Shown: one piece after another, positions 15,951-24,379 of the stretch | How the letters are laid out: each line of letters opens with the position of its first letter | Position numbering within the stretch: position 1 is the stretch's first letter | From: Pseudomonadota bacterium | GTDB lineage: Bacteria; Pseudomonadota; Gammaproteobacteria; Burkholderiales; UBA9220 | DNA length: 64,000 bases | Direction of reading: 5' to 3' | Assembly (NCBI GenBank): GCA_021845865.1 | Contig: JAJZVC010000005.1 | Location: 1-64,000 of the forward strand | Translations under genes and position numbers: made by a program | The notes under the pieces: generated by a model | What the model saw: only the letters and a program-made list of their open reading frames with translations | What the model was told of the DNA's origin: nothing | The model's database searches: none

Positions 15951-17534
15951 TTATTGCTTGAACAACTCCTTGCGCCTCAAGGCAGAGAACATGCCTCTGC
16001 TGGCATCGGCCAATTCGCTGTCGACGGGGATGACATAGGGCTGCTCCGGTGCCGAAAGAGGCTCCCGGTTGGCAAGTTGTTTCTCCAGGACAACCATATC
16101 CGCCTCGGAGGCGTCGTTGTTCGCGGCTTGACGGCGGCGAATGCGCTCTCGCAAGGTTTCTTCCCTCGCCTGGAAATCAAGGATGGCGAAAGGAACGTTC
16201 AACCGGCTCGCCAAATCGTGGAAGGCGTCCCGCTGAGAGCGGCGCAAGAAGGTGGCGTCCACGATTACCGGATAGCCCGCCCCGATGACCTGGCAAGCCA
16301 GTTCCAATAGCCGTTCATAGGTTCGTTGAGAAGCATCGGTGGTATAAATGCCGCCATTCACCGCCGAACCGCTTTTTTCCAGGGCCTGCAAGCCGAAAAG
16401 GCGCTTGCGCTCTATATCGGAGCGCAGGCGGATGGCGCCGGCCTGTTCGACCAATGGCTGGGTGAGTGTGGTTTTTCCGGAACCGGATAATCCGCAAGTA
16501 ATCAGCAGGAGGGGAGTACCGGGCCGCGAAAGCTGTTCTGCCAAACTTATGTAGCCACGGTATTCCGTCCACATGGCCTCCAGGGACACGGCATCGTGTC
16601 CCGCCTGGGCGGCGCGCAGGGCGGCGACTTTGGCGCGGACCATGGCCCGGTAAACCTGGTACAGGCGCAGCAGGCGCAACCCCTGGTAATCGCCGGTATG
16701 CTCCAGCCAGCCGTTCAGCAGCCGTTGGGCGAAATCCGGCCGCTTGCGGTCAAGCAGGTCCATTACGGTGAAGGCCAGGTCGCTTACGCTGTCTATCCAG
16801 CGAAGATTGTCGTTGAATTCGATGCAGTCGAAGGGTACGGGCACGCCATCCAGCAGAACGATATTGCCCAGGTGCAAGTCGCCATGGCATTCGCGAATAA
16901 AGCCCTGCTGCTTGCGTTCGGCCAGTTCGCCGCGAAGCCGGATTGCCTCCTCCGCGCTCCAAAACCGTAGCCTCTCCATGCGTGCCTTGTCTTCGTTCTC
17001 ACGCAGCAGGGGGCGAATCTGGGCGAAGTTCTCCTCCATCGGATGCAATACCCGTTCGGGGGAACCGTAGGGCGAATCCACCGTTGCGGCGGGCAAAGCG
17101 ACATGGAAATGGGCAAGACTCTTCGCCAGGAGGTCGATATGGGACGCGCCGAGCTCGCCCCTATTCAGTAAATGGTCGAGACGGATTTCCTGGGGGAAGC
17201 GCCGCATCTTCAAGGCATACTCGAAGGGCAATCCCTCGCCGCCGAGGAAAGGGCGTTGGGGAGTGCCGGTAATGGGCAGCACTTCCAGATAGATGCTCGG
17301 CGCCCAACGCCGGTTGAGGCGTAGCTCCTCTTCGCAGTAGTAATGCCGTTTGTCGAGGGTGGAAAAATCGAGAAAACCGAAATCCACGGGTTTCTTGATC
17401 TTGTAGGCAAATTCCCCCGCCAGCAGCACCCAGGAGATATGCGTTTCGATCAGTTCCACCTCCCCCACGGGATGGGAATACACCGAGGGGTCGAAGAATG
17501 CGCGGATGAAGGCGGGAGAGGCTTCAGGGCTCAT
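15951..17534 (-). CDS. Aminoglycoside phosphotransferase-like / P-loop kinase fusion protein
   Basis: A 527-residue two-domain protein of a family often annotated as bifunctional APH/ATP-binding protein. Residues about 1-330 are an APH-like kinase fold, with an FAYKIKKPV lysine strand, the catalytic loop CHGDLHLGNI and a metal-binding IEFND aspartate. Residues about 340-527 form a P-loop kinase with Walker A GLSGSGKT and a DATFLRR segment like zeta-toxin and polynucleotide-kinase types. The substrate is unknown and antibiotic resistance should not be assumed. The ATG at 17534 begins the homology; its ribosome site is weak. It is divergent from the 119-residue gene. Confidence 0.85.
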   Translation of the reverse strand: MSPEASPAFIRAFFDPSVYSHPVGEVELIETHISWVLLAGEFAYKIKKPVDFGFLDFSTLDKRHYYCEEELRLNRRWAPSIYLEVLPITGTPQRPFLGGEGLPFEYALKMRRFPQEIRLDHLLNRGELGASHIDLLAKSLAHFHVALPAATVDSPYGSPERVLHPMEENFAQIRPLLRENEDKARMERLRFWSAEEAIRLRGELAERKQQGFIRECHGDLHLGNIVLLDGVPVPFDCIEFNDNLRWIDSVSDLAFTVMDLLDRKRPDFAQRLLNGWLEHTGDYQGLRLLRLYQVYRAMVRAKVAALRAAQAGHDAVSLEAMWTEYRGYISLAEQLSRPGTPLLLITCGLSGSGKTTLTQPLVEQAGAIRLRSDIERKRLFGLQALEKSGSAVNGGIYTTDASQRTYERLLELACQVIGAGYPVIVDATFLRRSQRDAFHDLASRLNVPFAILDFQAREETLRERIRRRQAANNDASEADMVVLEKQLANREPLSAPEQPYVIPVDSELADASRGMFSALRRKELFKQ

Positions 17535-17598
17535 GGTAAGATGCGGGGCCGTTCGAATGCTTGAGTGTAGCAAACCCGCGCGACAGAGGAATGACGCC

Positions 17599-17958
17599 AT
17601 GAAACCGGTCGAGAAAAAACTGCTAGAACTGTTCCGCGCCCTACCGGAAGGCCAGCGGCAAAGCCTGTTGGATTTTGCCGAATTCCTGGCCGCCCGTGCC
17701 GCCCCGGAGGAAAAAGCCGCCGTGCCGAGGGAACCCGTCCCGCTCCCGCGACCGGAGGAGGAAAGCGTCATCGCCGCCATCAAGCGTCTGCGGGCCACCT
17801 ATCCGATGATCGACCCCGGCAAACTGCTTAACGAAACCGCCGGGTTCATGACCAAGCACGTGGTCCACGGCAAACCGGCCAAGGAAGTGATCGACGAGAT
17901 GGAAGCGGTTTTCGCCCGGCGGTACGAAGAACACAAGGGCGAAACGACTCCTGAATAG
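17599..17958 (+). CDS. Unknown 119-residue protein with DUF2281-like N-terminus
   Basis: I do not recognise a named family for the whole protein. The first 30 residues (LLELFRALPEGQRQSLLDFAEFLAAR) resemble the short helical DUF2281 motif seen in antitoxin-like proteins, followed by a proline-rich linker (residues 40-55) and a helical C-terminal half ending in EAVFARRYEEHKG. No membrane segment or cysteine. GAGG precedes the ATG at 17599. It is transcribed divergently from the kinase fusion gene and converges on the small cysteine-quartet gene. No toxin-like partner is adjacent. Confidence 0.72.
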   Translation: MKPVEKKLLELFRALPEGQRQSLLDFAEFLAARAAPEEKAAVPREPVPLPRPEEESVIAAIKRLRATYPMIDPGKLLNETAGFMTKHVVHGKPAKEVIDEMEAVFARRYEEHKGETTPE

Positions 17959-17968
17959 CCGAGGCAAG

Positions 17969-18166
17969 CTATTCTTCCGGCTCCTCTTCGTTCCCGTAGA
18001 GGCCGGGATTCTGCTCCTCGGCCAAGGCAAGCCAGTAAGGCTCGGCTTCGCAGCAACAGCAGTCGGCCCACACGGGAATATCTTCATGCATGCTTATGGG
18101 TTTCTTGGGCGTGGCTTGCGGTTCCGTGTCCATTTTCGAATCAGGATGCTCAATAACATTCGCCAT
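17969..18166 (-). CDS. Small acidic protein with a Cys-Cys-Cys-Cys motif
   Basis: A 65-residue acidic hydrophilic protein that I do not recognise. It carries four consecutive cysteines (C36-C39 in VWADCCCCEAEPYW), followed by a glutamate-rich tail (NEEEPEE). The cysteines could bind a metal or a cluster. GGAGGG lies seven bases before the ATG at 18166, which supports a real gene despite its small size. It has its own promoter space, because a strong terminator at 18242-18273 ends the upstream phoH transcript. Function unknown. Confidence 0.65.
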   Translation of the reverse strand: MANVIEHPDSKMDTEPQATPKKPISMHEDIPVWADCCCCEAEPYWLALAEEQNPGLYGNEEEPEE

Positions 18167-18241
18167 GGTTTTCCCTCCGGTGGTGGACTGACTAGCAGGT
18201 ATGTCCATTTACTGTGGACCATGGAAAATAATCCGGGTTGC

Positions 18242-18273
18242 AAAAAAAACGCCGCGGATAACCGCGGCGTTTT
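18242..18273 (-). terminator. Rho-independent terminator of phoH (bidirectional)
   Basis: CGCCGCGG (18250-18257), a four-base loop and CCGCGGCG (18262-18269) form a perfect GC stem. It is flanked by an A run on the left and TTTT on the right, so on the minus strand the stem is followed by a long U tract. It lies about 20 bp after the phoH stop. Confidence 0.9.
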
Positions 18274-18291
18274 GCATGGCTGCGCCAGGAG

Positions 18292-19689
18292 TTATAAAAC
18301 ATCCGACGCGTAATCCGCCAGGCGGGAGCGCTCCCCGCGCTGGAGGGTCACGTGGCCGCTGTGAGCCCAGCCCTTGAAGCGGTCCACCACATAGGTCAAA
18401 CCCGAGCTGCCCTCGGTCAGGTAGGGGGTATCGATCTGGGAGATATTGCCCAGGCACACCACCTTGGTGCCGGGGCCGGCTCGGGTGATGAGGGTTTTCA
18501 TCTGCTTCGGCGTCAGGTTCTGGGCCTCGTCGATGATGACGAATTTTTTGAGGAAGGTCCTGCCCCGCATGAAGTTGAGGGACTTCACCTTGATGCGGGA
18601 GCGGATCAGGTCCTGAGTGACGGCGCGGCCCCATTCGCCGGCTTCTTCGTCGGTCTTGTTGAGCACGTCCAGGTTGTCTTCCAGGGCTCCCATCCAAGGA
18701 GTCATCTTCTCTTCCTCCGTGCCGGGAAGGAAGCCGATGTCCTCGCCCACGGGAACGGTGACCCGGGTCATGATGATCTCGGAAAAGTTTTTCTGCTCGA
18801 TGGTCTGGGTGAGGGCGGCAGCCAGGGTGAGCAGGGTTTTGCCGGTACCGGCCTGGCCGAGAAGGGAGATGAAGTCGATCTCCGGATTCATCAGCAAATT
18901 GAGGGCGAAATTCTGTTCCCGGTTGCGGGCGGTGATGCCCCATACGGCGTTTTTCTGGTGGGTGTAGTCCTTGAGCAGTTCCAGAACGGCGGTCTTGCCC
19001 TCGGTCTTGGTCACGATGGCGTAGAACGGGTTGCTGCCTTCCAGATACAGGAACTCATTCACCATCATGGATTCGCACAGGGGGCCTTTTACCTTGTAGA
19101 AGGTGCGGCCGCCCTCCTGCCAGGACTCCATGTCCTTGCCGTGCTTCTCCCAGAAGTCGGCGGGCAGTTCACGGGTGCCGGAATAGAGGATGTCGGTGTC
19201 TTCCAGCACCTTGTCGTTAAAGTAGTCCTCGGCCGGTATGCCCAGGGCTCGGGCCTTGATGCGCATATTGATGTCTTTCGACACCAGGATGACCTGCCGG
19301 GTAGGGTGTTGGTGCTTAAGGTGCAGGGCGACGCCGAGAATCTGGTTGTCGCCCTTGGTGCTGGGCAGGGCGATGGGAATGTCGGTGGAGATGGCCTGGG
19401 TTTGCAGGAACAGGTTTCCGGAGACCGTCTGGCCATGGGAATCAAGGGGAAACCCCTTTTCCATGTCGCTGCGTGTGTCGACGACGATTTCGTCCAGGAA
19501 GCGGCTGGCCTGACGGGCGTTGCGGGCGACTTCCGACACGCCTTTCTTGTTGTTGTCCAGTTCCTCGAGGGTGGTCATCGGCAGATAGATGTCGTGTTCC
19601 TCGAAACGGAACAGGCTGGTGGGATCGTGCATCAGCACGTTGGTGTCGAGCACGAACAGCTTGGTTTGTACGCGGGATTTTCGCGCCAT
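18292..19689 (-). CDS. PhoH family protein with PIN domain (PhoH2/YlaK type)
   Basis: A 465-residue cytoplasmic protein that joins an N-terminal PIN nuclease domain to a PhoH ATPase domain, as in RNA helicase/RNase PhoH2 proteins. The PIN acidic residues are in FVLDTNVLMHDP and in the VILVSKDINMRIKA region. The ATPase has Walker A GQAGTGKT and Walker B FVIIDEAQN, with the typical VPVGEDIGFLPG segment between. It starts 26 bp after the bcp stop; both genes may share a transcript. The likely role is RNA unwinding coupled to cleavage. Confidence 0.93.
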   Translation of the reverse strand: MARKSRVQTKLFVLDTNVLMHDPTSLFRFEEHDIYLPMTTLEELDNNKKGVSEVARNARQASRFLDEIVVDTRSDMEKGFPLDSHGQTVSGNLFLQTQAISTDIPIALPSTKGDNQILGVALHLKHQHPTRQVILVSKDINMRIKARALGIPAEDYFNDKVLEDTDILYSGTRELPADFWEKHGKDMESWQEGGRTFYKVKGPLCESMMVNEFLYLEGSNPFYAIVTKTEGKTAVLELLKDYTHQKNAVWGITARNREQNFALNLLMNPEIDFISLLGQAGTGKTLLTLAAALTQTIEQKNFSEIIMTRVTVPVGEDIGFLPGTEEEKMTPWMGALEDNLDVLNKTDEEAGEWGRAVTQDLIRSRIKVKSLNFMRGRTFLKKFVIIDEAQNLTPKQMKTLITRAGPGTKVVCLGNISQIDTPYLTEGSSGLTYVVDRFKGWAHSGHVTLQRGERSRLADYASDVL

Positions 19690-19715
19690 GCTTCCTTTTC
19701 CTTATCGCGGTGGGT

Positions 19716-20171
19716 TTAAAGGGATTCGACGAACTCCAGCACTTCCTGGGCATGACCGGGTACTTTCACTCCTCGCCATTCACGGCGCAGAACGCCCTGG
19801 CTGTCGATGACGAAGGTACTGCGCTCGATGCCTCGAACCTGTTTGCCGTACATGTTTTTCATCTTGATGACACCGAACAGGCCACAGGCCTTTTCTTCCG
19901 CATCGGACAGCAAATCAAAGGGGAGCGCCTGCTTGGCCTTGAAGTTCTCATGGGATTTCAGGCTATCCCGGGAAATGCCGTGCACCTCGCAACCCGCAGC
20001 CTGGAAGCGGGGATAAAGATCGCGAAACTGCTGGGCTTCGGTGGTACAGCCGGGAGTCGAGTCCTTGGGATAAAAGTAGAGAACCAGGAATTTGTTATTC
20101 AGGGCAGAAAGCTGAAAAGTCTTGCCACCGGTGGCGGGCAGTTCAAAATCGGCTACGGACTGATTCGGCAT
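19716..20171 (-). CDS. bcp: Peroxiredoxin of the BCP/PrxQ family
   Basis: A 151-residue thiol peroxidase that reduces hydrogen and organic peroxides using thioredoxin or glutaredoxin. The peroxidatic cysteine is C42 in the TPGCTTEA motif. The resolving cysteine found five residues later in E. coli BCP is glutamine here, so it is either a one-cysteine type or uses another cysteine (C61 in QAAGCEVHG). FVLYFYPKD and the catalytic arginine region (GIERSTFVID) are conserved. It is divergent from the yhcC operon across a 278-bp intergenic region. Confidence 0.93.
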   Translation of the reverse strand: MPNQSVADFELPATGGKTFQLSALNNKFLVLYFYPKDSTPGCTTEAQQFRDLYPRFQAAGCEVHGISRDSLKSHENFKAKQALPFDLLSDAEEKACGLFGVIKMKNMYGKQVRGIERSTFVIDSQGVLRREWRGVKVPGHAQEVLEFVESL

Positions 20172-20277
20172 TTATTGATCTTGAGAGTGAAACGGGGAGG
20201 CTGTTCCCATTGTTCACCAAAAGCGCCCGAAAGCGCAAGGCTAAACCTTTGCGCCGGGAAGCAGGGCGGCTGGAGAA

Positions 20278-20306
20278 TTGACGGGCCGGACTCCCGGGCG
20301 TACATT
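20278..20306 (+). promoter_or_regulatory. Candidate sigma-70 promoter upstream of yhcC
   Basis: TTGACG (20278-20283), a 17-bp spacer and TACATT (20301-20306) form a reasonable sigma-70 promoter. It lies about 145 bp upstream of the yhcC start, and the FNR box is downstream of it, so it may provide a basal FNR-independent transcript. Evidence is motif only. Confidence 0.4.
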
Positions 20307-20349
20307 GCCCCCTTTCCGTCGTCAACGATGGAAGACAAATATAAGCGCC

Positions 20350-20363
20350 TTGATTCACATCAA
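20350..20363 (+). promoter_or_regulatory. Perfect FNR/ANR box
   Basis: TTGATTCACATCAA matches the FNR consensus TTGAT-N4-ATCAA at every defined position and extends to a perfect 7-bp inverted repeat (CCTTGAT / ATCAAGG). It lies 86 bp upstream of yhcC. A -10-like AATACT at 20389-20394 would place the box about 44 bp before a start site, near the class II activation position. It fits oxygen-limited induction of the yhcC-ubiUVT operon. Confidence 0.85.
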
Positions 20364-20449
20364 GGCCAGCCCCGCGCCGACGGCACAACAATACTACCCG
20401 CGGTGGGGGGAAGATGCGGGGGAGTCCCCGCGACATCTGAGGGGATGTG

Positions 20450-21397
20450 ATGCATCTTTCGGACCGGGTACATACCTACGGCCAGGACCTGTTGCGCCGC
20501 CACGGCGAGCGGGTGCACAAAATCGCGCTCGATGCCGGGTTCACCTGCCCCAACCGGGACGGAACCAAAGGCATCGGTGGTTGTTCCTTCTGCAACAACG
20601 TTTCCTTCAGCCCCGCCGCCGACACCCGCCAGGCCCTCGCCAGCCAGATTGCCACCGCCAAACGCGCCATTTCCAGGCGCACCCGCGCCACCAAGTTCAT
20701 CGCTTATTTCCAGGCCTACACGAATACCTACGCCAAGACCGAGCAATTGGAAGCCCTCTATCGCCAGGCGCTGTTGGAACCGGGCATGGTAGGGCTAGCC
20801 GTCGGCACCCGGCCGGATTGCGTATCGGAGGACGTGCTCGACCTGCTCGAACGTTTCCGCCAAGAAGGCTACGACGTCAGCCTGGAACTCGGCCTGCAAT
20901 CGGCCTTTGACGAAACCCTGGAGCGGGTGAACCGGGGCCATACCCTGGAAGAATACCGGCAAACCGCCCTGGCCGCCCGCCGCCGTGGCATTCCGCTCTG
21001 CGCCCATCTGATTGTGGGCCTGCCAGGGGAGGGGGAGCGGCATTACCACGCCACCTTGGATACCGTGCTCGATATCGGCGTGGACGGCCTCAAACTGCAT
21101 CCCCTGCACGTCGTCAAGCATACCCTCCTGGCCAACCAGTGGCGGCGGGGAGAATACCAGCCCCTGAGCAAGGAGGCGTACATTCGCATTGCCGCCGACC
21201 TCATCGAGCGTACGCCGCCGCAGGTCGCTTTTCATCGGGTGACGGCCACGGCATCGAAGGACATCCTCCTCGCGCCAGCCTGGTGTTCGGAAAAATGGAA
21301 TGTGCTGAATGGCATAGAACAGGAACTGCGTCGCCGGGGCCACCGCCAGGGACAGTTCGCCACCGTGGAAAGAGAGAAGCTGAAACATGTCGCCTAA
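20450..21397 (+). CDS. yhcC: TIGR01212 family radical SAM protein YhcC
   Basis: A 315-residue radical SAM protein. The cluster motif is the long type CPNRDGTKGIGGCSFCNN, with the cysteines spread as in YhcC/TIGR01212. The substrate of this family was not established to my knowledge. I chose the ATG at 20450, with GAGGGG five bases upstream, over the in-frame GTG at 20447. It overlaps ubiU by 11 bp and is the first gene after a perfect FNR box, so it should be made under low oxygen and may support anaerobic ubiquinone synthesis or a related modification. Confidence 0.9.
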   Translation: MHLSDRVHTYGQDLLRRHGERVHKIALDAGFTCPNRDGTKGIGGCSFCNNVSFSPAADTRQALASQIATAKRAISRRTRATKFIAYFQAYTNTYAKTEQLEALYRQALLEPGMVGLAVGTRPDCVSEDVLDLLERFRQEGYDVSLELGLQSAFDETLERVNRGHTLEEYRQTALAARRRGIPLCAHLIVGLPGEGERHYHATLDTVLDIGVDGLKLHPLHVVKHTLLANQWRRGEYQPLSKEAYIRIAADLIERTPPQVAFHRVTATASKDILLAPAWCSEKWNVLNGIEQELRRRGHRQGQFATVEREKLKHVA

Positions 21398-22400
21398 GCC
21401 TGCCTTGGAACTGGTCTGCCCGGCGGGCAGCATGCCCGCCCTGAAGGCCGCCGTGGACAACGGCGCGGACTGTGTGTATCTCGGTTTCCGGGACAACACC
21501 AACGCCCGCGCCTTCGCCGGCCTGAATTTCGACCTCGCCGGCGTCAAGGAGGCCGTGCGCTACGCCCATAGCAAGGGCAGGAAGGTGCTGCTGGCCCTGA
21601 ACACCTTCCCCCAGGCCGCAACCTTCGCCCAGTGGCAAAAGGCGGTGGACAATGCCGCGGAAGCGGGGGTGGATGCGGTGATTCTGGCCGACGCCGGCCT
21701 CATGCGCCATGCCTCCCGCACTCATCCCAAGCTGCGGCTGCACTTGTCGGTGCAGGGGTCCGCCACCAACTACGAGGCGATCAATTTCTACCACGAGCAC
21801 TTCGGCATCCAGCGGGCGGTGCTGCCGCGAGTGCTGTCCCTGGCCCAGGTGGAGAACGTAGTACAGAACACGCCGGTGGAAATCGAGCTGTTTGGCTTCG
21901 GCGGGTTGTGTGTGATGGTGGAAGGGCGCTGCGTCCTTTCGTCCTACGCCACGGGGGAGTCCCCCAACACGGCGGGCGTATGCTCCCCGGCCAAGGCGGT
22001 GCGCTGGCAGCAGACCGAGAAAGGCCTGGAATCCCGTCTCAACGGCATCCTGCTCGACCGCTACGGCGCCAACGAGAATGCCGGTTATCCGACCTTGTGC
22101 AAGGGGCGCTTCGAGGTCAACGACGAAACCTACTATGCCATCGAGGAACCAGCGAGCCTGAATACCCTGGAACTCCTGCCGGAGATGCTGCGCATGGGCA
22201 TCGCCGCCATCAAGATCGAAGGCCGCCAGCGTAGTCCGGTCTACGTGGAGCAGGTCACCAAGGTCTGGCGCCAGGCCATCGACACCGCAAAACGGGCCGC
22301 CGAGCGCTATGCGGTGAATCCCTCCTGGATGGCCCAGCTCAACAAACTGGCCGAGGGGCAGCAACATACCCTCGGCGCCTACAACCGCCCCTGGAAATAG
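21387..22400 (+). CDS. ubiU: U32 family protein UbiU (O2-independent ubiquinone hydroxylation)
   Basis: A 337-residue peptidase-U32-family protein that with UbiV and UbiT carries out the ring hydroxylations of ubiquinone synthesis without oxygen. Four cysteines (C175, C182, C199, C238) have exactly the spacing of the 4Fe-4S ligands of E. coli UbiU (169, 176, 193, 232). The start LELVCPAGSMPALKAAVDNGAD is typical. The ATG lies inside the end of yhcC and ubiV follows after 2 bp, so the operon is tightly coupled. Confidence 0.95.
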   Translation: MSPKPALELVCPAGSMPALKAAVDNGADCVYLGFRDNTNARAFAGLNFDLAGVKEAVRYAHSKGRKVLLALNTFPQAATFAQWQKAVDNAAEAGVDAVILADAGLMRHASRTHPKLRLHLSVQGSATNYEAINFYHEHFGIQRAVLPRVLSLAQVENVVQNTPVEIELFGFGGLCVMVEGRCVLSSYATGESPNTAGVCSPAKAVRWQQTEKGLESRLNGILLDRYGANENAGYPTLCKGRFEVNDETYYAIEEPASLNTLELLPEMLRMGIAAIKIEGRQRSPVYVEQVTKVWRQAIDTAKRAAERYAVNPSWMAQLNKLAEGQQHTLGAYNRPWK

Positions 22401-22402
22401 CC

Positions 22403-23302
22403 ATGAAACTCTCCCTCGGCCCTGTCCTTTACTACTGGCAGCGGGAAACCCTGCAGGAGTTTTATGCCCAGGCCGCCGCTTGGCCGGTGGATATCGTCTA
22501 CCTTGGCGAAGCGGTCTGTTCCCGTCGGCACACTTTCCGCACCGAGGACTGGCTGGAAACCGCCGAGGCGCTGGCGGCAGCGGGAAAAGAAGTGGTGCTT
22601 TCCACCCAGGCGCTGATCGAATCGGAATCCGATCTCAAAACCCTGCGGCGCCTCGCCTCCAACGGCCGTTTTGCCATCGAGGCCAACGACATGGGAGCGG
22701 TGCGCCTAGCAGGCGGCGGATTCGTCGCCGGCCCGCATCTCAATACCTATAACGCCGCCACCCTGGAATTGCTGGCCGAAGCGGGGGCCAAGCGCTGGGT
22801 CATGCCGGTGGAGTTTTCCCGCCAAATGCTGGCCGATATGCTGGCGCGCAAACCCGCCGCGATGGAAACGGAAGTCTTCGCCTACGGCCGCCTCCCGCTG
22901 GCTTTTTCCGCCCGCTGTTTCACCGCCCGTCATTACAACTTGCCCAAGGATGACTGCCAGTTCCGCTGCCTGGACCATCCCGCCGGCCTCACCCTAAAAA
23001 CCCGCGAGGGGCAGCCTTTCCTGGCCCTGAACGGTATCCAGACCCAGTCAGCCAGCACCTATAATTTGCTGGCGGAGCTTGGAGAGATGGCCCGCATGGG
23101 CGTGGACGTGGTTCGTATCAGCCCGCAGCCTTTCCACACAGGAAAAATAGCGGCCCTCTTCAGGAATGCCATGGACGGCGGCCTGAACATTGAAAGGGAA
23201 AGGAAAGTCAGCAGTTCATTCTTGGCCAGCGATGCCTGCGACGGCTACTGGCACGGCAAAGCGGGAATAGAGCGCTCCCCCCATCTGGAAACCGCCCTTT
23301 GA
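22403..23302 (+). CDS. ubiV: U32 family protein UbiV (O2-independent ubiquinone hydroxylation)
   Basis: Partner of UbiU, 299 residues, forming the UbiUV complex in the cytoplasm. C39, C172, C185 and C189 show the C-x12-C-x3-C pattern of the E. coli UbiV cluster ligands (39, 180, 193, 197). The N-terminus LSLGPVLYYWQRETLQEFY and the VDIVYLGEAVCSRR block are typical. It starts 2 bp after ubiU and is followed by ubiT after 12 bp. Confidence 0.95.
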   Translation: MKLSLGPVLYYWQRETLQEFYAQAAAWPVDIVYLGEAVCSRRHTFRTEDWLETAEALAAAGKEVVLSTQALIESESDLKTLRRLASNGRFAIEANDMGAVRLAGGGFVAGPHLNTYNAATLELLAEAGAKRWVMPVEFSRQMLADMLARKPAAMETEVFAYGRLPLAFSARCFTARHYNLPKDDCQFRCLDHPAGLTLKTREGQPFLALNGIQTQSASTYNLLAELGEMARMGVDVVRISPQPFHTGKIAALFRNAMDGGLNIERERKVSSSFLASDACDGYWHGKAGIERSPHLETAL

Positions 23303-23314
23303 CAAGGAGAAGCC

Positions 23315-23785
23315 ATGAATAAGGACCTTTTCGCCCTTCCCGCCATTCTGGGACAGGTGGCGGCCAAGCTGCCTTCCTACCCGCCGTCCCGGGCCTTCGC
23401 CAAGGTGTTGAATCTCGCCCTGGGGCGGATTATCCGGCGCGAACATCTAGAACCGCTGCATGGCAAGCTGATCATCATCAAGGTGACGGATATGGGCCTG
23501 CGCTTCCACTTCACCATCGACGACAAGGGATTCGCCTCCACCCGCTCCGACGCCATGCCCGACCTGGCGATCAGCGCCATGGCCCGGGATTTCTATCTCC
23601 TGGCCAGCCGCAAGGAGGACCCCGACACGCTGTTCTTCAGCCGCCGTCTCCTGGTGGAGGGAAATACCGAACTGGGGTTGGTGGCCAAGAACGCGCTCGA
23701 CGCGCTGGAACTCCCCCGCCTCAACCCGGAAAAGCTTCTTCCCCGCCATTTTCTGGGCAAGCTGAAGGCCCGTATTTTCCACTAG
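23315..23785 (+). CDS. ubiT: SCP2 domain protein UbiT
   Basis: A 156-residue lipid-binding accessory factor of anaerobic ubiquinone synthesis, the counterpart of aerobic UbiJ. An SCP2 sterol-carrier fold is suggested by LHGKLIIIKVTDMGLRFHFTIDDKGF, followed by the ISAMARDFYLLASRKEDPDTLFFSRRLLVEGNTELG-type block. AAGGAG precedes the ATG. It closes the yhcC-ubiU-ubiV-ubiT operon. Confidence 0.93.
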   Translation: MNKDLFALPAILGQVAAKLPSYPPSRAFAKVLNLALGRIIRREHLEPLHGKLIIIKVTDMGLRFHFTIDDKGFASTRSDAMPDLAISAMARDFYLLASRKEDPDTLFFSRRLLVEGNTELGLVAKNALDALELPRLNPEKLLPRHFLGKLKARIFH

Positions 23786-23800
23786 CCGATGAATCGCCGC

Positions 23801-24220
23801 TTAGGCGTCATCCCCCCGCGTGGCTAAGCCCTCCAGGCGAACGCAGGCGTCTTCACTAGGGTGCTTCGGGTCTTTTAGCGCGCTGATCTGGCACAGGTAT
23901 TCATTGCCGAGCGTGTCACGCAAATTGACCAGAGGCGTGGGGCCAAGGGTTTCAAAATCGCTCGAATCGGCGAAAATGAAATCAAACTCGCCATTCACGC
24001 TGATTTCCAATTTACCGCCGTGGCTTTCGCCGTAATCGTGCCACCGGGTATGGATATCCGCCCCCTCTATGACCGGCGACATTCTTGCCGCCGTCTTGTC
24101 ATGCCAGGCGACCACCACCGGTTCGTGGCCGTTCAATTCATTGGCGAGGGTATTGGCGATGACTCGAGCCGTTCTGTAGTCCACGTCCATGCCGGACAGG
24201 CTGATGTTGATGTCTTTCAT
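23801..24220 (-). CDS. Unknown 139-residue soluble protein
   Basis: I do not recognise a characterised family with certainty. It is a soluble acidic protein of 139 residues with an opening INISLSGMDVDYRTARVIANTLANEL block, a beta-rich centre (GGKLEISVNGEFDFIFADSSDFETLG) and one cysteine region (YLCQISALKD). GAGGAGGG lies before the ATG at 24220. It stands between the ubiUVT and nrdDG operons and is divergent from nrdD, so the FNR box at 24342 could also act on it. Function unknown. Confidence 0.75.
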   Translation of the reverse strand: MKDINISLSGMDVDYRTARVIANTLANELNGHEPVVVAWHDKTAARMSPVIEGADIHTRWHDYGESHGGKLEISVNGEFDFIFADSSDFETLGPTPLVNLRDTLGNEYLCQISALKDPKHPSEDACVRLEGLATRGDDA

Positions 24221-24341
24221 GATGCCCTCCTCAAGCAATGGCGCGCTTAGCGCAAGCTTGCAGTTATTGGGTCTTAATTGGCCCAGATGCCTGAATTAAT
24301 ATAAACGTTGACCATTTTTATCGGCCTTTGTTCGGGCAATC

Positions 24342-24355
24342 TTGATTTGGGTCAA
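24342..24355 (+). promoter_or_regulatory. FNR/ANR box upstream of nrdD
   Basis: TTGATTTGGGTCAA matches TTGAT-N4-ATCAA with one mismatch. It lies in the 305-bp region between the divergent unknown gene and nrdD, 170 bp upstream of the nrdD start. A TAGACA -10-like hexamer at 24384-24389 would put it near position -47 of an nrdD transcript. It is consistent with anaerobic activation of class III reductase. Confidence 0.75.
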
Positions 24356-24379
24356 AAAATTTTACCTCAATCCAAAAAA

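Noticed and set aside
15951-17534. Aminoglycoside resistance kinase
   Set aside because: The APH-like half is fused to a P-loop kinase and matches a housekeeping-type family; similarity of fold is not evidence for resistance.
20153-20436. Open frames on the minus strand in the bcp-yhcC intergenic region
   Set aside because: No ribosome site, no family resemblance, and they cover the FNR box and promoter elements.
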